Below are positions 33,923 to 42,950 of a stretch of DNA of 64,000 nucleotides, piece by piece. Location of the stretch: NCBI GenBank assembly GCA_028284935.1, contig JANQQQ010000038.1, forward strand, positions 28,672 to 92,671, in the 5' to 3' direction. Position 1 is the first letter of the stretch. Each line of letters starts with the position of its first letter. Below the pieces are notes generated by a model. That model saw only the letters and a program-made list of their open reading frames with translations. It made no database searches and was not told the DNA's origin. The stretch comes from Croceivirga sp. GTDB lineage: Bacteria > Bacteroidota > Bacteroidia > Flavobacteriales > Flavobacteriaceae. Made by a program: the position numbers and the translations under genes.

Positions 33923-35500
33923 ATGCGCAAATACCTCAACTTATTCGATTTTAAACAAAAAGTAGATTATAAGACCGAGATTTTATCGGGATTGACTGTA
34001 GCACTGGCTTTGGTTCCAGAAGCCATTGCTTTTGCCCTAATTCCTGGATTTTCTCCATTGACAGGCCTCTATGCCGCATTTGTCCTGGCCTTGGTAACTG
34101 CTATCTTAGGGGGTCGCCCTGGAATGATATCCGGCGCAACAGGTGCAGTAGCTGTTGTTTTTGTTGGGTTGATTTTGGAGTTGAAAAATACGTTTCCGGG
34201 AATTGAACCTACCACCATATTGAATTATGTTTTTGCAACGGTAATTATTGCAGGGCTCCTCCAGATTCTTGCGGGTTTATTACGATTGGGGAAGTTCATA
34301 CGCTTGGTTCCGCATCCAGTGATGTTTGGATTTGTCAATGGGTTGGCCATTATTATTTTTATGGCGCAATTCCCTAATTTTTATGATCAAACCTCCAGGG
34401 CGTTGCTCACGGGAGCCCCTTTATATACGATGTTGGGCCTCACGCTCTTGACCATGCTCATTATTTGGGGCTTCCCAAAATTGACCAAAGCCATTCCCTC
34501 TTCCTTATTGGCCATTGTTGTAGTTTCAGCCCTGGTTTTAGGATTTGGAATTGACACCCTCACCGTGGCGGATATTATGCCTGAAGGGGAAAGTATACAA
34601 GGTGGATTTCCCCCATTGTCAATTCCCCAACTGCCTTTTACCTGGGAGACCTTTAGGATTATCATTCCCTATGCCGGTATCGTTGCCGGTGTTGGACTTA
34701 TAGAGAGTTTGTTGACCTTGAATATCATAGATGAAATAACGGAAACCCGAGGAAGGGGAAACAAAGAATGTGTAGCACAGGGGACAGCCAATATTCTATC
34801 CGGATTTTTATCTGGAATGGGCGGTTGTGCTATGATTGGGCAAAGTTTGATCAACACTTCTTCTGGGGCAAGGGCCCGTCTGTCTGGAATTACCGCCGCA
34901 ATAATGCTCCTGGTATTTATTATGTTCGGCAGTAGTTTGATTGAACGGCTGCCTATGGCTGCCTTGGTGGGGTTGATGTTTATGGTGGCTTTGGGGACTT
35001 TTGAATGGGCCAGCTTCAAAACCTTCCGGAAAATGCCCAATTCAGATGTTATTGTTATGGTTCTGGTGACTTTGATTACGGCCATTACCCACAATTTGGC
35101 TATCGCTGTGCTACTGGGGGTCATTATTTCGGCCTTGGCCTATTCGTGGGAAAATGCGAAACGTATTCGGGCACGGAAACATATCGATGACAATGGTATT
35201 AAGCACTATGAAATCTACGGTCCGCTGTTCTTTGGATCAACCACCTTGTTTGGAGAAAAGTTTGATGTGCAAAAAGATCCTGTAGAAGTCATCATCGACT
35301 TTAAGGAGAGTAGGGTAGCGGATATGTCGGGCATTGAGGCTTTGAACAAAATAACGGAACGCTACCGCAAGGCGGGTAAAAAAGTACATCTACGACATTT
35401 AAGTAACGACTGTGTTCGATTATTAAAAAATGCAGAGGATATTATAGAGGTCAATGTCATTGAAGATCCTACCTACAAAGTGGTTTCGGATGCGTTTTAG
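33923..35500 (+). CDS. SulP-family inorganic anion transporter with C-terminal STAS domain
   Basis: The protein of about 525 residues has the SulP signature near the N-terminus (EILSGLTVALALVPEAIAFA), about 12 membrane segments, and a C-terminal STAS domain from about residue 420. That domain has the conserved DFKESRVADMSGIEALNKIT, the segment resembling anti-sigma antagonists. It transports sulfate, bicarbonate or a related anion across the inner membrane. Unlike the SulP protein at 4-5.5 kb, its STAS domain looks complete. It is monocistronic. Confidence 0.92.
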   Translation: MRKYLNLFDFKQKVDYKTEILSGLTVALALVPEAIAFALIPGFSPLTGLYAAFVLALVTAILGGRPGMISGATGAVAVVFVGLILELKNTFPGIEPTTILNYVFATVIIAGLLQILAGLLRLGKFIRLVPHPVMFGFVNGLAIIIFMAQFPNFYDQTSRALLTGAPLYTMLGLTLLTMLIIWGFPKLTKAIPSSLLAIVVVSALVLGFGIDTLTVADIMPEGESIQGGFPPLSIPQLPFTWETFRIIIPYAGIVAGVGLIESLLTLNIIDEITETRGRGNKECVAQGTANILSGFLSGMGGCAMIGQSLINTSSGARARLSGITAAIMLLVFIMFGSSLIERLPMAALVGLMFMVALGTFEWASFKTFRKMPNSDVIVMVLVTLITAITHNLAIAVLLGVIISALAYSWENAKRIRARKHIDDNGIKHYEIYGPLFFGSTTLFGEKFDVQKDPVEVIIDFKESRVADMSGIEALNKITERYRKAGKKVHLRHLSNDCVRLLKNAEDIIEVNVIEDPTYKVVSDAF

Positions 35501-35523
35501 ACAACGTATCCCAATGGGTTGGA

Positions 35524-35817
35524 CTAAGGGCTAAAAAGTGGTGCCATAAATAATAGGTAGATTGCATAAGAAAGTAAGCCTATAATCAAGATGGAAAGTA
35601 AAGCGGCCAAAATCTGCTTTTTTCGCTCTTTTTTGGCTTGAGCGACGATTTTATCCCTTATTTTCTTTTGCTCAAAAGGAGTTAGCTCCTTAAACTCAAG
35701 TTCCACTTCCTTGACATATCCCGAATAGGAATCCTTGATTTCCTTAAAGGTCCGTTTCTTTTTTAGTAAGGCCCTATTTGCTTTTATGATATTATTTGCC
35801 TGTGTTCCAAACTCCAT
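35524..35817 (-). CDS. small hypothetical protein with C-terminal membrane helix
   Basis: A 97-residue, very basic protein whose first 65 residues are charged and helical (FKEIKDSYSGYVKEVELEFK), with one or two membrane helices at about 69-93. Convergent with the SulP gene. No family recognised. Confidence 0.65.
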   Translation of the reverse strand: MEFGTQANNIIKANRALLKKKRTFKEIKDSYSGYVKEVELEFKELTPFEQKKIRDKIVAQAKKERKKQILAALLSILIIGLLSYAIYLLFMAPLFSP

Positions 35818-35872
35818 ATTACCCTTTTAGTATGGGTGTTGGAAAAAGTACTTTTGTTACAGCAGAAGTAGG

Positions 35873-36409
35873 TTATTCCCTGTTCTTTCCCATAAAAACA
35901 TCAACCTTGGAATCGATAGGATTTCCAGAAGCCCTTCGCATCATTACCAATTGTCCTGTGTGGTAAATGGCATCGGAGATTTGCCCGTTGATTAAATTCC
36001 AAAAGGGGAAATCATATTGGCGTTCACTTCGTTTAAAAATCACCTTATAATTTTTTAGGTCTTCCGAAGTCTTTCCCAAAACCAAGTCGCTGGCTTTTTT
36101 AAGATTTTCCAAGGTCATTTTACGTAGTTCAGGATACGAGTGTCCCGTAAGGTCCAAAGGTCGAATGTTAGGTTCGCTTTTGGGGGCATTTAAAATGGCG
36201 ATGGATAGGCCATAAATATGCTGAAGCGTTTCAAGTGTAGTTCGACCATCATCCGAAGGTTGATACGTCAAATCGGACTCCCTGAGGTCTTTTGAGGCCC
36301 AATAATAACGATATCCCAAACCATCAATCATTCGTCCTACGACATTTCCTGGACCATAATCTTCAGGATAATCAGGTATTTGGGAGTAGGGAAGCTTTTG
36401 ACCGCTCAT
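35873..36409 (-). CDS. DinB-family four-helix protein
   Basis: The 178-residue product fits the DinB/YfiT-like four-helix bundle: histidines in ETLQHIYGLS (about residue 64) and near the C-terminus in ISDAIYHTGQLVMMRRAS (about residue 150) would bind a divalent metal. Members include thiol-dependent transferases and DNA-damage-inducible proteins of unknown function. A full promoter, TTTG-N18-TATTTTTG, lies directly upstream. Confidence 0.8.
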   Translation of the reverse strand: MSGQKLPYSQIPDYPEDYGPGNVVGRMIDGLGYRYYWASKDLRESDLTYQPSDDGRTTLETLQHIYGLSIAILNAPKSEPNIRPLDLTGHSYPELRKMTLENLKKASDLVLGKTSEDLKNYKVIFKRSERQYDFPFWNLINGQISDAIYHTGQLVMMRRASGNPIDSKVDVFMGKNRE

Positions 36410-36420
36410 AATGTCGCAAC

Positions 36421-36450
36421 CAAAAATAGTAAAACGAGAACCCTTGCAAA
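36421..36450 (-). promoter_or_regulatory. promoter of the DinB-family gene
   Basis: On the minus strand TTTG (36450-36447), 18 nt, then TATTTTTG (36428-36421), a complete Bacteroidota promoter 12 nt before the ATG. Confidence 0.62.
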
Positions 36451-36452
36451 CA

Positions 36453-37160
36453 TCATTCGCCTCTTGGACCCCAAACTTCGTAAATGGGCTTTCCTTTACT
36501 ACTGAGTCCTGAGTGGTGCCAATCCCCCTTTTTTAACTCATAATCAAATTGAAGGCTTGCCCCTACGCGATTGTTGTCCCTTGAAAAGAACTCGATATTT
36601 TCAGTGTACTTACCATCAATGGTAGTGTAGGTGCCGCCACCGGTTCCCATAAATTCAGCTGTTTCGGTATTGTAGGCAATCCATTGAAATCGGGTGCCGG
36701 ATAAAATTTTCATTGTTTTTCTCGGGCGATTGGTGTCCCGTTTTTGTAGTTCCCCATCGCGCATGCGGCCCGAAATCAACCATGCCCCTGCCAATTCTCC
36801 GGGAGTGCCATTGTCAATACGGTTCCAAACTACATCCATACCCGTGATTCGGAGTTCCGAATTTGTTAGTTCAATTTCAAAAGAGGAGCTTGTCCCTACG
36901 CGTGCAGGGGTTTTTGTGTCAAACTCAACGGTCTCGGACATCATATTGCCTTCTAAGCTCCATGTTCCTCCATTGGTGCTTACAAATGCACCCGTAGTTG
37001 CATCGTAGTTAGTGGCCACCTGATGTCCTTTGGAAAAAATGGCAACATTACGTAGTTTCCTGCCGTCTTCCTCAATGATGGCTTCCCATGCCCCTATGAG
37101 GCTTTGGGCACTACCGCCAAAACTCATTAGGACCACACTAAAAAAAAGTAGTTGTTTCAT
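36453..37160 (-). CDS. secreted protein with two tandem lipocalin-like repeats
   Basis: The 235-residue product has a signal peptide (about 1-19, MKQLLFFSVVLMSFGGSAQS) and two homologous halves. Compare LIGAWEAI...DATTGAFVSTNGGTWSLEGN with LAGAWLIS...NTETAEFMGTGGGTYTTIDG; each ends in an RVG(T/A)S...F(E/D)(I/Y)EL strand. The G-A-W opening and the beta-strand pattern resemble lipocalin-like domains. Ligand unknown. It is coupled to the SnoaL-like gene (TAATG). Confidence 0.72.
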   Translation of the reverse strand: MKQLLFFSVVLMSFGGSAQSLIGAWEAIIEEDGRKLRNVAIFSKGHQVATNYDATTGAFVSTNGGTWSLEGNMMSETVEFDTKTPARVGTSSSFEIELTNSELRITGMDVVWNRIDNGTPGELAGAWLISGRMRDGELQKRDTNRPRKTMKILSGTRFQWIAYNTETAEFMGTGGGTYTTIDGKYTENIEFFSRDNNRVGASLQFDYELKKGDWHHSGLSSKGKPIYEVWGPRGE

Positions 37161-37537
37161 TAATACATAGTATTAGGGTTAGCAGATGCTAGAGGAATTT
37201 TCTGAATGGCATCCCAATGTTCACAAATTTTCCCGTCTTTATCAAAGCGGAGAAAATCCATGGTAACATATTCCTCTCCGCCGGGCCAAATTTGGTGGGT
37301 ATGCAAGGCCACCAAATCCCCTTCAGCAATACACCGCACAAATTCAATGGATTTGTGCGGATACTCCATTTGCATCCGTTCAAAATAGGTGATAAATCCG
37401 TCAGGGCCATCGGCCACATCGGGATTGTGTTGAATATATTCTTTGCCTACATAGTGTTCCACGGCCTTTTTTGGTTCTCCCAAATAGGCCGTTCGGTAAA
37501 AGGCAATGGCATTCTTTTTATTCGCTTCCAGGTCCAT
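37160..37537 (-). CDS. SnoaL-like / NTF2-fold protein
   Basis: A protein of about 125 residues with an NTF2-like alpha/beta cone. Typical strings are NKKNAIAFYRTAYLGEPKKA, YIQHNPDVADGPDGF and LVALHTHQIW...HWDAIQKI, matching the SnoaL-like group with its conserved His and Asp in the pocket. Such proteins are small isomerases, cyclases or binding proteins. The ATG at 37537 is preferred over a TTG three codons earlier. Translationally coupled to the secreted repeat protein. Confidence 0.82.
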   Translation of the reverse strand: MDLEANKKNAIAFYRTAYLGEPKKAVEHYVGKEYIQHNPDVADGPDGFITYFERMQMEYPHKSIEFVRCIAEGDLVALHTHQIWPGGEEYVTMDFLRFDKDGKICEHWDAIQKIPLASANPNTMY

Positions 37538-37602
37538 ATGTAACAAAAAATGCCATTATCAATTTTGGGAGATAACAGCATTTCAAAGAGTTAAATAAGC
37601 GT

Positions 37603-38082
37603 CTATAGTGTTCTTAAGTACTCAGCCAAATCACGGGCTTCTGCTTCCGTAAGGTTTTGGTTGAGCATTATGGCATTGTTGTATTCCTTTAATAAAGCTT
37701 TTGCAATGGGATCCTCTTTCAACATGCCATCGGGGTTGAGCATCATATTCATCACCCATGCTGGGTTTCTGCGTTCGTATACCCCCTTCATGGCAGGGCC
37801 GATCATACGTTGTTCCGCCATATGGCAAGCCACACAAATGGCATTGAAACTAGCTTCGCCGCGTGCGGCCATTTCCTCATCAATTTCATCGGGGAAGGTC
37901 AATTCTTTAATTGGACCCACCCCTACATTGTCCATATCTATGGGGACTCCTTCGCTGGCTACTTCCTTTTTATCCTCTTTTTTGGTACGGCTTACCTCAA
38001 AGCCATCTTTCTTTTCTTCTTTTTTGCCGCCGCAGCCTACAATAAAGGCCCCTAGGGCGACAAGTAGCATAAGTTTTTTCAT
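37603..38082 (-). CDS. lipid-anchored c-type cytochrome
   Basis: The product of about 159 residues has a lipoprotein signal with VGC (Cys at residue 16), a Lys/Glu-rich linker (about 19-50) and a monoheme domain with the heme-binding CVACH and a likely axial Met in MIGPAMKGVYE or the later NMMLNPDGM. It would carry electrons at the outer face of the inner membrane. ATG 38082 begins MKKLMLLVALGAF; the frame is open five codons earlier. Confidence 0.87.
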   Translation of the reverse strand: MKKLMLLVALGAFIVGCGGKKEEKKDGFEVSRTKKEDKKEVASEGVPIDMDNVGVGPIKELTFPDEIDEEMAARGEASFNAICVACHMAEQRMIGPAMKGVYERRNPAWVMNMMLNPDGMLKEDPIAKALLKEYNNAIMLNQNLTEAEARDLAEYLRTL

Positions 38083-38143
38083 GTAAAACGGGTTCAAAAC
38101 GTTGCAAATACTAAGATAGGAATTTCCATTTAGTTGATGGAGA

Positions 38144-40876
38144 TTAAAAACTCACCGCCAAGTTTAAAAAGAAGGTCCTCCCAAACCCGTACCAATATCT
38201 TGGTGCAAAGGAGGGATCGTTTCTGAGATTGTCCTGTTGTAACTGCCCAAAGTTTCCATTTCTACTTTGTTCAAAACCACCTGTCCTATAAACAGCATCA
38301 AAAACATTGTTGATGCTGGCAAAAATGCTGATGTATTTACCATTGATCAACCATGATTTCCCGCCTACTACGTTAAGTAAGTAAAAATCGTCCAAGGATT
38401 CTTGCCGCAGCAATGGGGTGACGTTCTCCGGTGTTGCATTGGGAAAGGACTGTCCGGTTTCTGGATCTAAAAGAAAACTTGACGTTCGTGTAATCGTAGA
38501 GATATTGGCATAATTATCCGCCAAATAATTGCCAGTTGCGCCGATCCACCAATAGTTGGGATCTCTATACTCCACCCCAAGGGCAAAAGCGGTCTGAGGC
38601 CCTTGCGAAAGCCTTAGGTCTTTGATGTTGGCAATACCTAAATCCTCAAAACCATCTGGATTGATAAAATCCTCCTCGGCACCGGCCGTGTCAAAATTAA
38701 TGGTGACATTAGGGTTACTGGCAAACAGATATTTTCCCAAATTGGCTGCAAAGGACAGCTTTACTTGAGGGGAGACCTGATATTCCAAACCCAGTTCCAA
38801 ACCCATGTGCAATCGATCTAAATCCGTAAGGACTTCTTGGACAAAGTCCGAACCCACACCAGCATCCACAAAGAAAAAATTAACGTCCGTAGTATTTTGA
38901 AATCGCGTATAAAAACCGGTCACCCTCCCTGTTACATCGGGCAATCGAATAAGATAATTAAGGTCAACTGTGCTTACCGTTTCTAGTTGGATATTAGGAA
39001 CAATCCCATGGTTCTCCCTTGGATTTATAAATGTGTTTTGAAGTGTAGGGGGGCGTTCCGTAAAGCCTGCATTTGCCTGTAACCAATGTCTACTGGTTAT
39101 TTGATAGGAAATACCTGACTTCATTCCAATATTTGAAAATTGAAGTCGCTCACTTAAACCCAACGAACCTTCCAAAAAACGCTCGTTTTGATAGCGCCCA
39201 TTCCTTTGATAGGTTATTCCAGAGAGGTTAGCTGCCAAGAATACCCTCCATGGTCCTTTGAGCACGTTTACTTGGGCAAAAGCATTCCATTCTGAAACCT
39301 TTATATCATAATGATAGTTGAAAATCTCCCCTTCCACTTTTTTCGGATTACCGTTCATATCATTTCTAGTATTGGAAAATGGATCGATATCCTCATGAAA
39401 TTCTGAGCCCAATAGGTCTATGATTTCTGCATAGTTTTTGGAGTTTAGGGAGCGAAGTACTATTCCACAATCCAGTTTTATGGAATTACCGAGTGTAATT
39501 GAAGCATTGCTTGCCAACGATATTTGTGTATCATCCATGGCGTCTTCCTGTAAGATATAGGCTGCTCTTCCCTGATTTTCTGGATTGGTGTTGGCCCTAT
39601 ACAATTGAGACCAATTGATTTGGGAATTGTTCAAGAAACCTGTTCTGGCAAGGGCCGCATTGGTAAAATCGGCGCCAATAGGGTTGTTGATGTAAAAACT
39701 GGGGAGATACCTAAAATAGGTAGGGTCAGGATTTGGGGCATTGTAATACCCCAATCGGCTTCGGGATCGGGTTCCGGTTTGGTAGGCTATTCCCGTGGTC
39801 AGTTGAAAAGAATTGGATTTATGGTAATGGTTGAGCATTACTATGGGCTCAAAGATGTTGCGTTCCCTTGAATTTCGAATGTTGCCATGCTGTTCACCCC
39901 AGAAAGGATTGTAGTCGTTTCCCTTAAGTTCAAAAACTTCCTCTGTAATGGCTGAGGAACGACCTCGCCTGTTCTTTGCCAAAACGGAGGTCAATACTAA
40001 GCTGTTTTTTGGATTGAACTGGTATTCGACAGCACCAAAAAATGAATAGGCATCATACAGTGTACCCTCAATGAACCCTTGATTACCCCAGCGACGGGAG
40101 GCCGATAAGGAATAGCCGAGCCCTTTTTTGTTGGTTCCGGACGTATGTGTCGCCATGAACCGACCCGAGTAGGTCCTATTGGAAAAAGAGGTGGAAAGAC
40201 GTGTTCCCACTCTTAAGTCAGACGGTCTCATGTTAATATTGGTATTGCCCAAAACACCACCAAAAGCATACTTAAAGGCTTCCAGTCCATTTGTAAACTC
40301 TTGGTTTCTCACTACATCGTTGAGACCACCCCAATTGTTCCATTGGGGTCTTCCATCGAAAAACTTATTCATAACCAATCCATTGATGAGTACTTGCCCT
40401 TCCCTGGAATCGTAACCCCGTACCCTAAAGAAAGCCTGGCCAAAATCAAAGGCCGCTTTGGTTAAGAAAATATCACGGGTGGCCTGCAATAATCCCGTTG
40501 AATTGGATACCTCTCCTCCGTCATCAAAAAGGTCATTTTCCGTTAAAGTAATTAGATTATCACTTTTTTCTGAAGCAATATCCAATTGCAAGGAAAGATT
40601 GCCCAAATCCATATCATCGTATTCCAAAATAAGGGGTATCCTCTTTGGAAGACAATCTTTTGACGAAAGCTTGAGAACATACTTTCCCTTGAGGGCTGTT
40701 TCAAAAGAAAACCGACCATCTGAAGAAGAAGAAAGACTGAGTTGCGTCCCTTCAACAACAATAATGACATTGGCAAGGGGTGATTGATCTTCAGTAACGA
40801 CCCTGCCGGATACTAGTATACTTTCCTGAGACCATACAAAACAGGAAGTCACCAAAAGGAAAGCAAAAAAGCGCAT
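38144..40876 (-). CDS. TonB-dependent outer-membrane receptor with carboxypeptidase-like N-domain
   Basis: The 910-residue outer-membrane transporter has a signal peptide (about 1-16), a CarboxypepD_reg-like beta domain (about 20-95, SGRVVTEDQSPLANVIIVVE), a plug domain (about 110-240, with FFRVRGYDSREGQVLINGL) and a 22-strand barrel ending in the aromatic FFLNLAVSF. Substrate unknown. It is divergent (83 bp) from a secreted endonuclease/exonuclease/phosphatase-family protein, so uptake of that enzyme's product, for instance phosphate or nucleotides, is possible (inference). Confidence 0.93.
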   Translation of the reverse strand: MRFFAFLLVTSCFVWSQESILVSGRVVTEDQSPLANVIIVVEGTQLSLSSSSDGRFSFETALKGKYVLKLSSKDCLPKRIPLILEYDDMDLGNLSLQLDIASEKSDNLITLTENDLFDDGGEVSNSTGLLQATRDIFLTKAAFDFGQAFFRVRGYDSREGQVLINGLVMNKFFDGRPQWNNWGGLNDVVRNQEFTNGLEAFKYAFGGVLGNTNINMRPSDLRVGTRLSTSFSNRTYSGRFMATHTSGTNKKGLGYSLSASRRWGNQGFIEGTLYDAYSFFGAVEYQFNPKNSLVLTSVLAKNRRGRSSAITEEVFELKGNDYNPFWGEQHGNIRNSRERNIFEPIVMLNHYHKSNSFQLTTGIAYQTGTRSRSRLGYYNAPNPDPTYFRYLPSFYINNPIGADFTNAALARTGFLNNSQINWSQLYRANTNPENQGRAAYILQEDAMDDTQISLASNASITLGNSIKLDCGIVLRSLNSKNYAEIIDLLGSEFHEDIDPFSNTRNDMNGNPKKVEGEIFNYHYDIKVSEWNAFAQVNVLKGPWRVFLAANLSGITYQRNGRYQNERFLEGSLGLSERLQFSNIGMKSGISYQITSRHWLQANAGFTERPPTLQNTFINPRENHGIVPNIQLETVSTVDLNYLIRLPDVTGRVTGFYTRFQNTTDVNFFFVDAGVGSDFVQEVLTDLDRLHMGLELGLEYQVSPQVKLSFAANLGKYLFASNPNVTINFDTAGAEEDFINPDGFEDLGIANIKDLRLSQGPQTAFALGVEYRDPNYWWIGATGNYLADNYANISTITRTSSFLLDPETGQSFPNATPENVTPLLRQESLDDFYLLNVVGGKSWLINGKYISIFASINNVFDAVYRTGGFEQSRNGNFGQLQQDNLRNDPSFAPRYWYGFGRTFFLNLAVSF

Positions 40877-40934
40877 GGATGAACCAGTATTAGGGTTAAT
40901 TTCTATAAATCAATCAGAAATATAGTAAATAATC

Positions 40935-40942
40935 TATATTTG
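40935..40942 (+). promoter_or_regulatory. -7 box of the EEP-family gene (TATATTTG)
   Basis: TATATTTG matches TAnnTTTG, 17 nt before the TTG start at 40960. No -33 TTG was found at the usual distance. Confidence 0.4.
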
Positions 40943-40959
40943 AAATAATTATTACTGAT

Positions 40960-42045
40960 TTGAAACGGCTTATTATTCTTTTTTTCTCAACATGTTGTCC
41001 TTTTGCCCATATCTTGGGTCAGAAGGTCTATGGAATACGAACGGTGGCTTTTTATAATGTGGAAAACCTATTTGACACCCTCAATGATTCATTGGTTTTT
41101 GATGACGAGCGAACACCTAATGGAGCTTATCAATGGACTAGGGAGCGGTATCAAACCAAAATTGAACATATTAGCAAGGTTCTTGCCGAAATTGGACGGG
41201 AAACCGCAAAAACCTCACCTGATATTATTGGACTTTGCGAGGTTGAGAAAATTGGAGTGGTACGGGATTTGATCAATCATCCCAACTTAATTGAAAGGAA
41301 TTATGGCATTATCCATGCTGATTCTCCCGATGAACGGGGTATCGATGTTGCACTGATATTCAAAAAGTCCGCTTTTTTACCAACTTCTTTCAAAAGTGTA
41401 CGCTTGTTGTTATTTGACGATGAAGGGCATAGGGATTACACTAGGGATCAATTGGTTGTTAGCGGGATATTGGATGGGGAAGAAATTAATTTTATAGTGA
41501 ACCATTGGCCCTCGCGCAGTGGGGGGGAATTACGAAGTCGCCCCAACAGAATTAAAGCAGCCCAACTGAACAAGCGAATCATGGATTCCATTCGTTATTT
41601 GGATTCTGGCGCCAAAATCATTTCAATGGGCGATTTAAATGATGATCCCAGGGATTATACCTTAAAAAAGGTGCTGAAGACCAAGGGTAAGAAAAGTCAA
41701 TTGGATAGTTTGGGGTTATTCAATCCCATGGAAAGCATGTACAAAAGAGGTTTTGGAACTCTTGCCTATCGCGATAAATGGAATTTATTTGACCAATTCT
41801 TGCTTAGCACCAATTTAATCAATACGGAAAAGGAAGCATACTCATTTTGGAAAGCTGGAATATTTACCCCTAATTATTTAAGAACCCGGCAAGGAAGATA
41901 TAAGGGTTATCCCTTCAGGACCTATGTAGGCACCACCTACCAAGGGGGGTATTCCGATCATTTTCCTGTGTATATTCATTTGATTCGAAAGATAACAGGA
42001 AAAGACATCGATTCAGAATCAACTAGAAGTAAGAAAGGCAATTAG
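40960..42045 (+). CDS. secreted endonuclease/exonuclease/phosphatase-family protein
   Basis: The 361-residue product has a signal peptide (about 1-20) and the EEP fold. Blocks are VAFYNVENLFDT (metal-binding Asn/Glu), DIIGLCEVEKIG, IVNHWPSRSGGE with a catalytic His, MGDLNDDP and the terminal YSDHFPVYI with the SDH motif. It cleaves phosphodiesters or phosphomonoesters outside the cytoplasm. The start is a TTG; the signal peptide begins right there and no in-frame ATG is available upstream. It pairs divergently with a TonB receptor. Confidence 0.88.
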   Translation: MKRLIILFFSTCCPFAHILGQKVYGIRTVAFYNVENLFDTLNDSLVFDDERTPNGAYQWTRERYQTKIEHISKVLAEIGRETAKTSPDIIGLCEVEKIGVVRDLINHPNLIERNYGIIHADSPDERGIDVALIFKKSAFLPTSFKSVRLLLFDDEGHRDYTRDQLVVSGILDGEEINFIVNHWPSRSGGELRSRPNRIKAAQLNKRIMDSIRYLDSGAKIISMGDLNDDPRDYTLKKVLKTKGKKSQLDSLGLFNPMESMYKRGFGTLAYRDKWNLFDQFLLSTNLINTEKEAYSFWKAGIFTPNYLRTRQGRYKGYPFRTYVGTTYQGGYSDHFPVYIHLIRKITGKDIDSESTRSKKGN

Positions 42046-42349
42046 TTAATGTCCCAATTAAAAGATATGGAAAAAGTGAACAGTCTAGAGAAAAAGTAGG
42101 GACTCTTGCAGATGGATCACTTTTCATTTTGGAGGGGCTCAAATTGCTTGGATAAGGGATACATTAAACATAAAAACATTTGTAAGGACTATTTATATTG
42201 TCCACTAAGTTGTTCAACACCTGCGAGATTTAAAAAAAAGGTCTAATTCTAAGGAGTTTCCAATCTAATGACCAATAAAAATTGGAGTTACTTTTATTTG
42301 AGAATCCAAAAAGGTGCATTTTTGAAATGAAAATTCATGAAAAATAAAA
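42046..42349. other. A+T-rich intergenic region at the left edge of the RiPP island
   Basis: About 300 bp without a gene. Near the right end TTTG is followed after about 16 nt by CATTTTTG, one mismatch from TAnnTTTG, which may be the promoter of the kinase-like gene. I found no tRNA end, inverted repeat or insertion-sequence remnant that would mark an island border. Confidence 0.4.
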
Positions 42350-42916
42350 TTGGAAAAAAATCTAATTATACAATTGTGTGGGTTACCAGGGGTTGGAAAG
42401 TCTTATATCGCCGACAAAATACATGAAGAGTTTGATGATTCTTGTTTAGTTTCCATTAGAAATATAAGGAGAAGTCTAGGGCACAGAGGATATTTTCCAG
42501 ATAGAAATAAAGAGGTCTTTCAAAAGGTGTATGACACCTTTGTTGAAAATATGCAACTAAACAGGTTAATTATATTTGATTCAAATGAAACACAAAAAGC
42601 TAGGAGAATCTATACTGCCAATATGGCGAATAGCTTTTTGTATCAACTAGTTACAATAGAATGCTTTTGCGATGAAACGTTAGCAAAACAAAGGATGTCA
42701 AAAAGAGACTTAGTCGATGATGAATTGTTCGAAGATTCGAACAACCCTACGGTTTATGATACTTTAAAATTGCGATGGCAAGAGATTAGTCAAGAAGAAT
42801 TAGGACTTTCGAACTATTTTTATATGAAGGTGGACACTGGAACCAAGCTTATTTCATGGGAAAAGAAACTTGATAGTTTGGAAGGATTGGATTCCTTTTT
42901 ATTTAAAATTCTTTAA
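42350..42916 (+). CDS. P-loop kinase-like protein
   Basis: The 188-residue protein has a Walker A motif GLPGVGKS at 11-18. Its overall order resembles small ATP-dependent kinases of the AAA_33/adenylylsulfate-kinase-like group: a Arg-rich region (IRNIRRSLGHRG), a Walker B-like IIFDSNE near 75 and a lid with QRMSKRD near 115. The substrate is unknown. The start is TTG 42350; the only nearby ATG (42337) is out of frame and leads to a quick stop. It stands alone, convergent with the unknown gene at 42951. Confidence 0.65.
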   Translation: MEKNLIIQLCGLPGVGKSYIADKIHEEFDDSCLVSIRNIRRSLGHRGYFPDRNKEVFQKVYDTFVENMQLNRLIIFDSNETQKARRIYTANMANSFLYQLVTIECFCDETLAKQRMSKRDLVDDELFEDSNNPTVYDTLKLRWQEISQEELGLSNYFYMKVDTGTKLISWEKKLDSLEGLDSFLFKIL

Positions 42917-42950
42917 TAACGACAATTTTGATGAATAACAAATGAACTTT

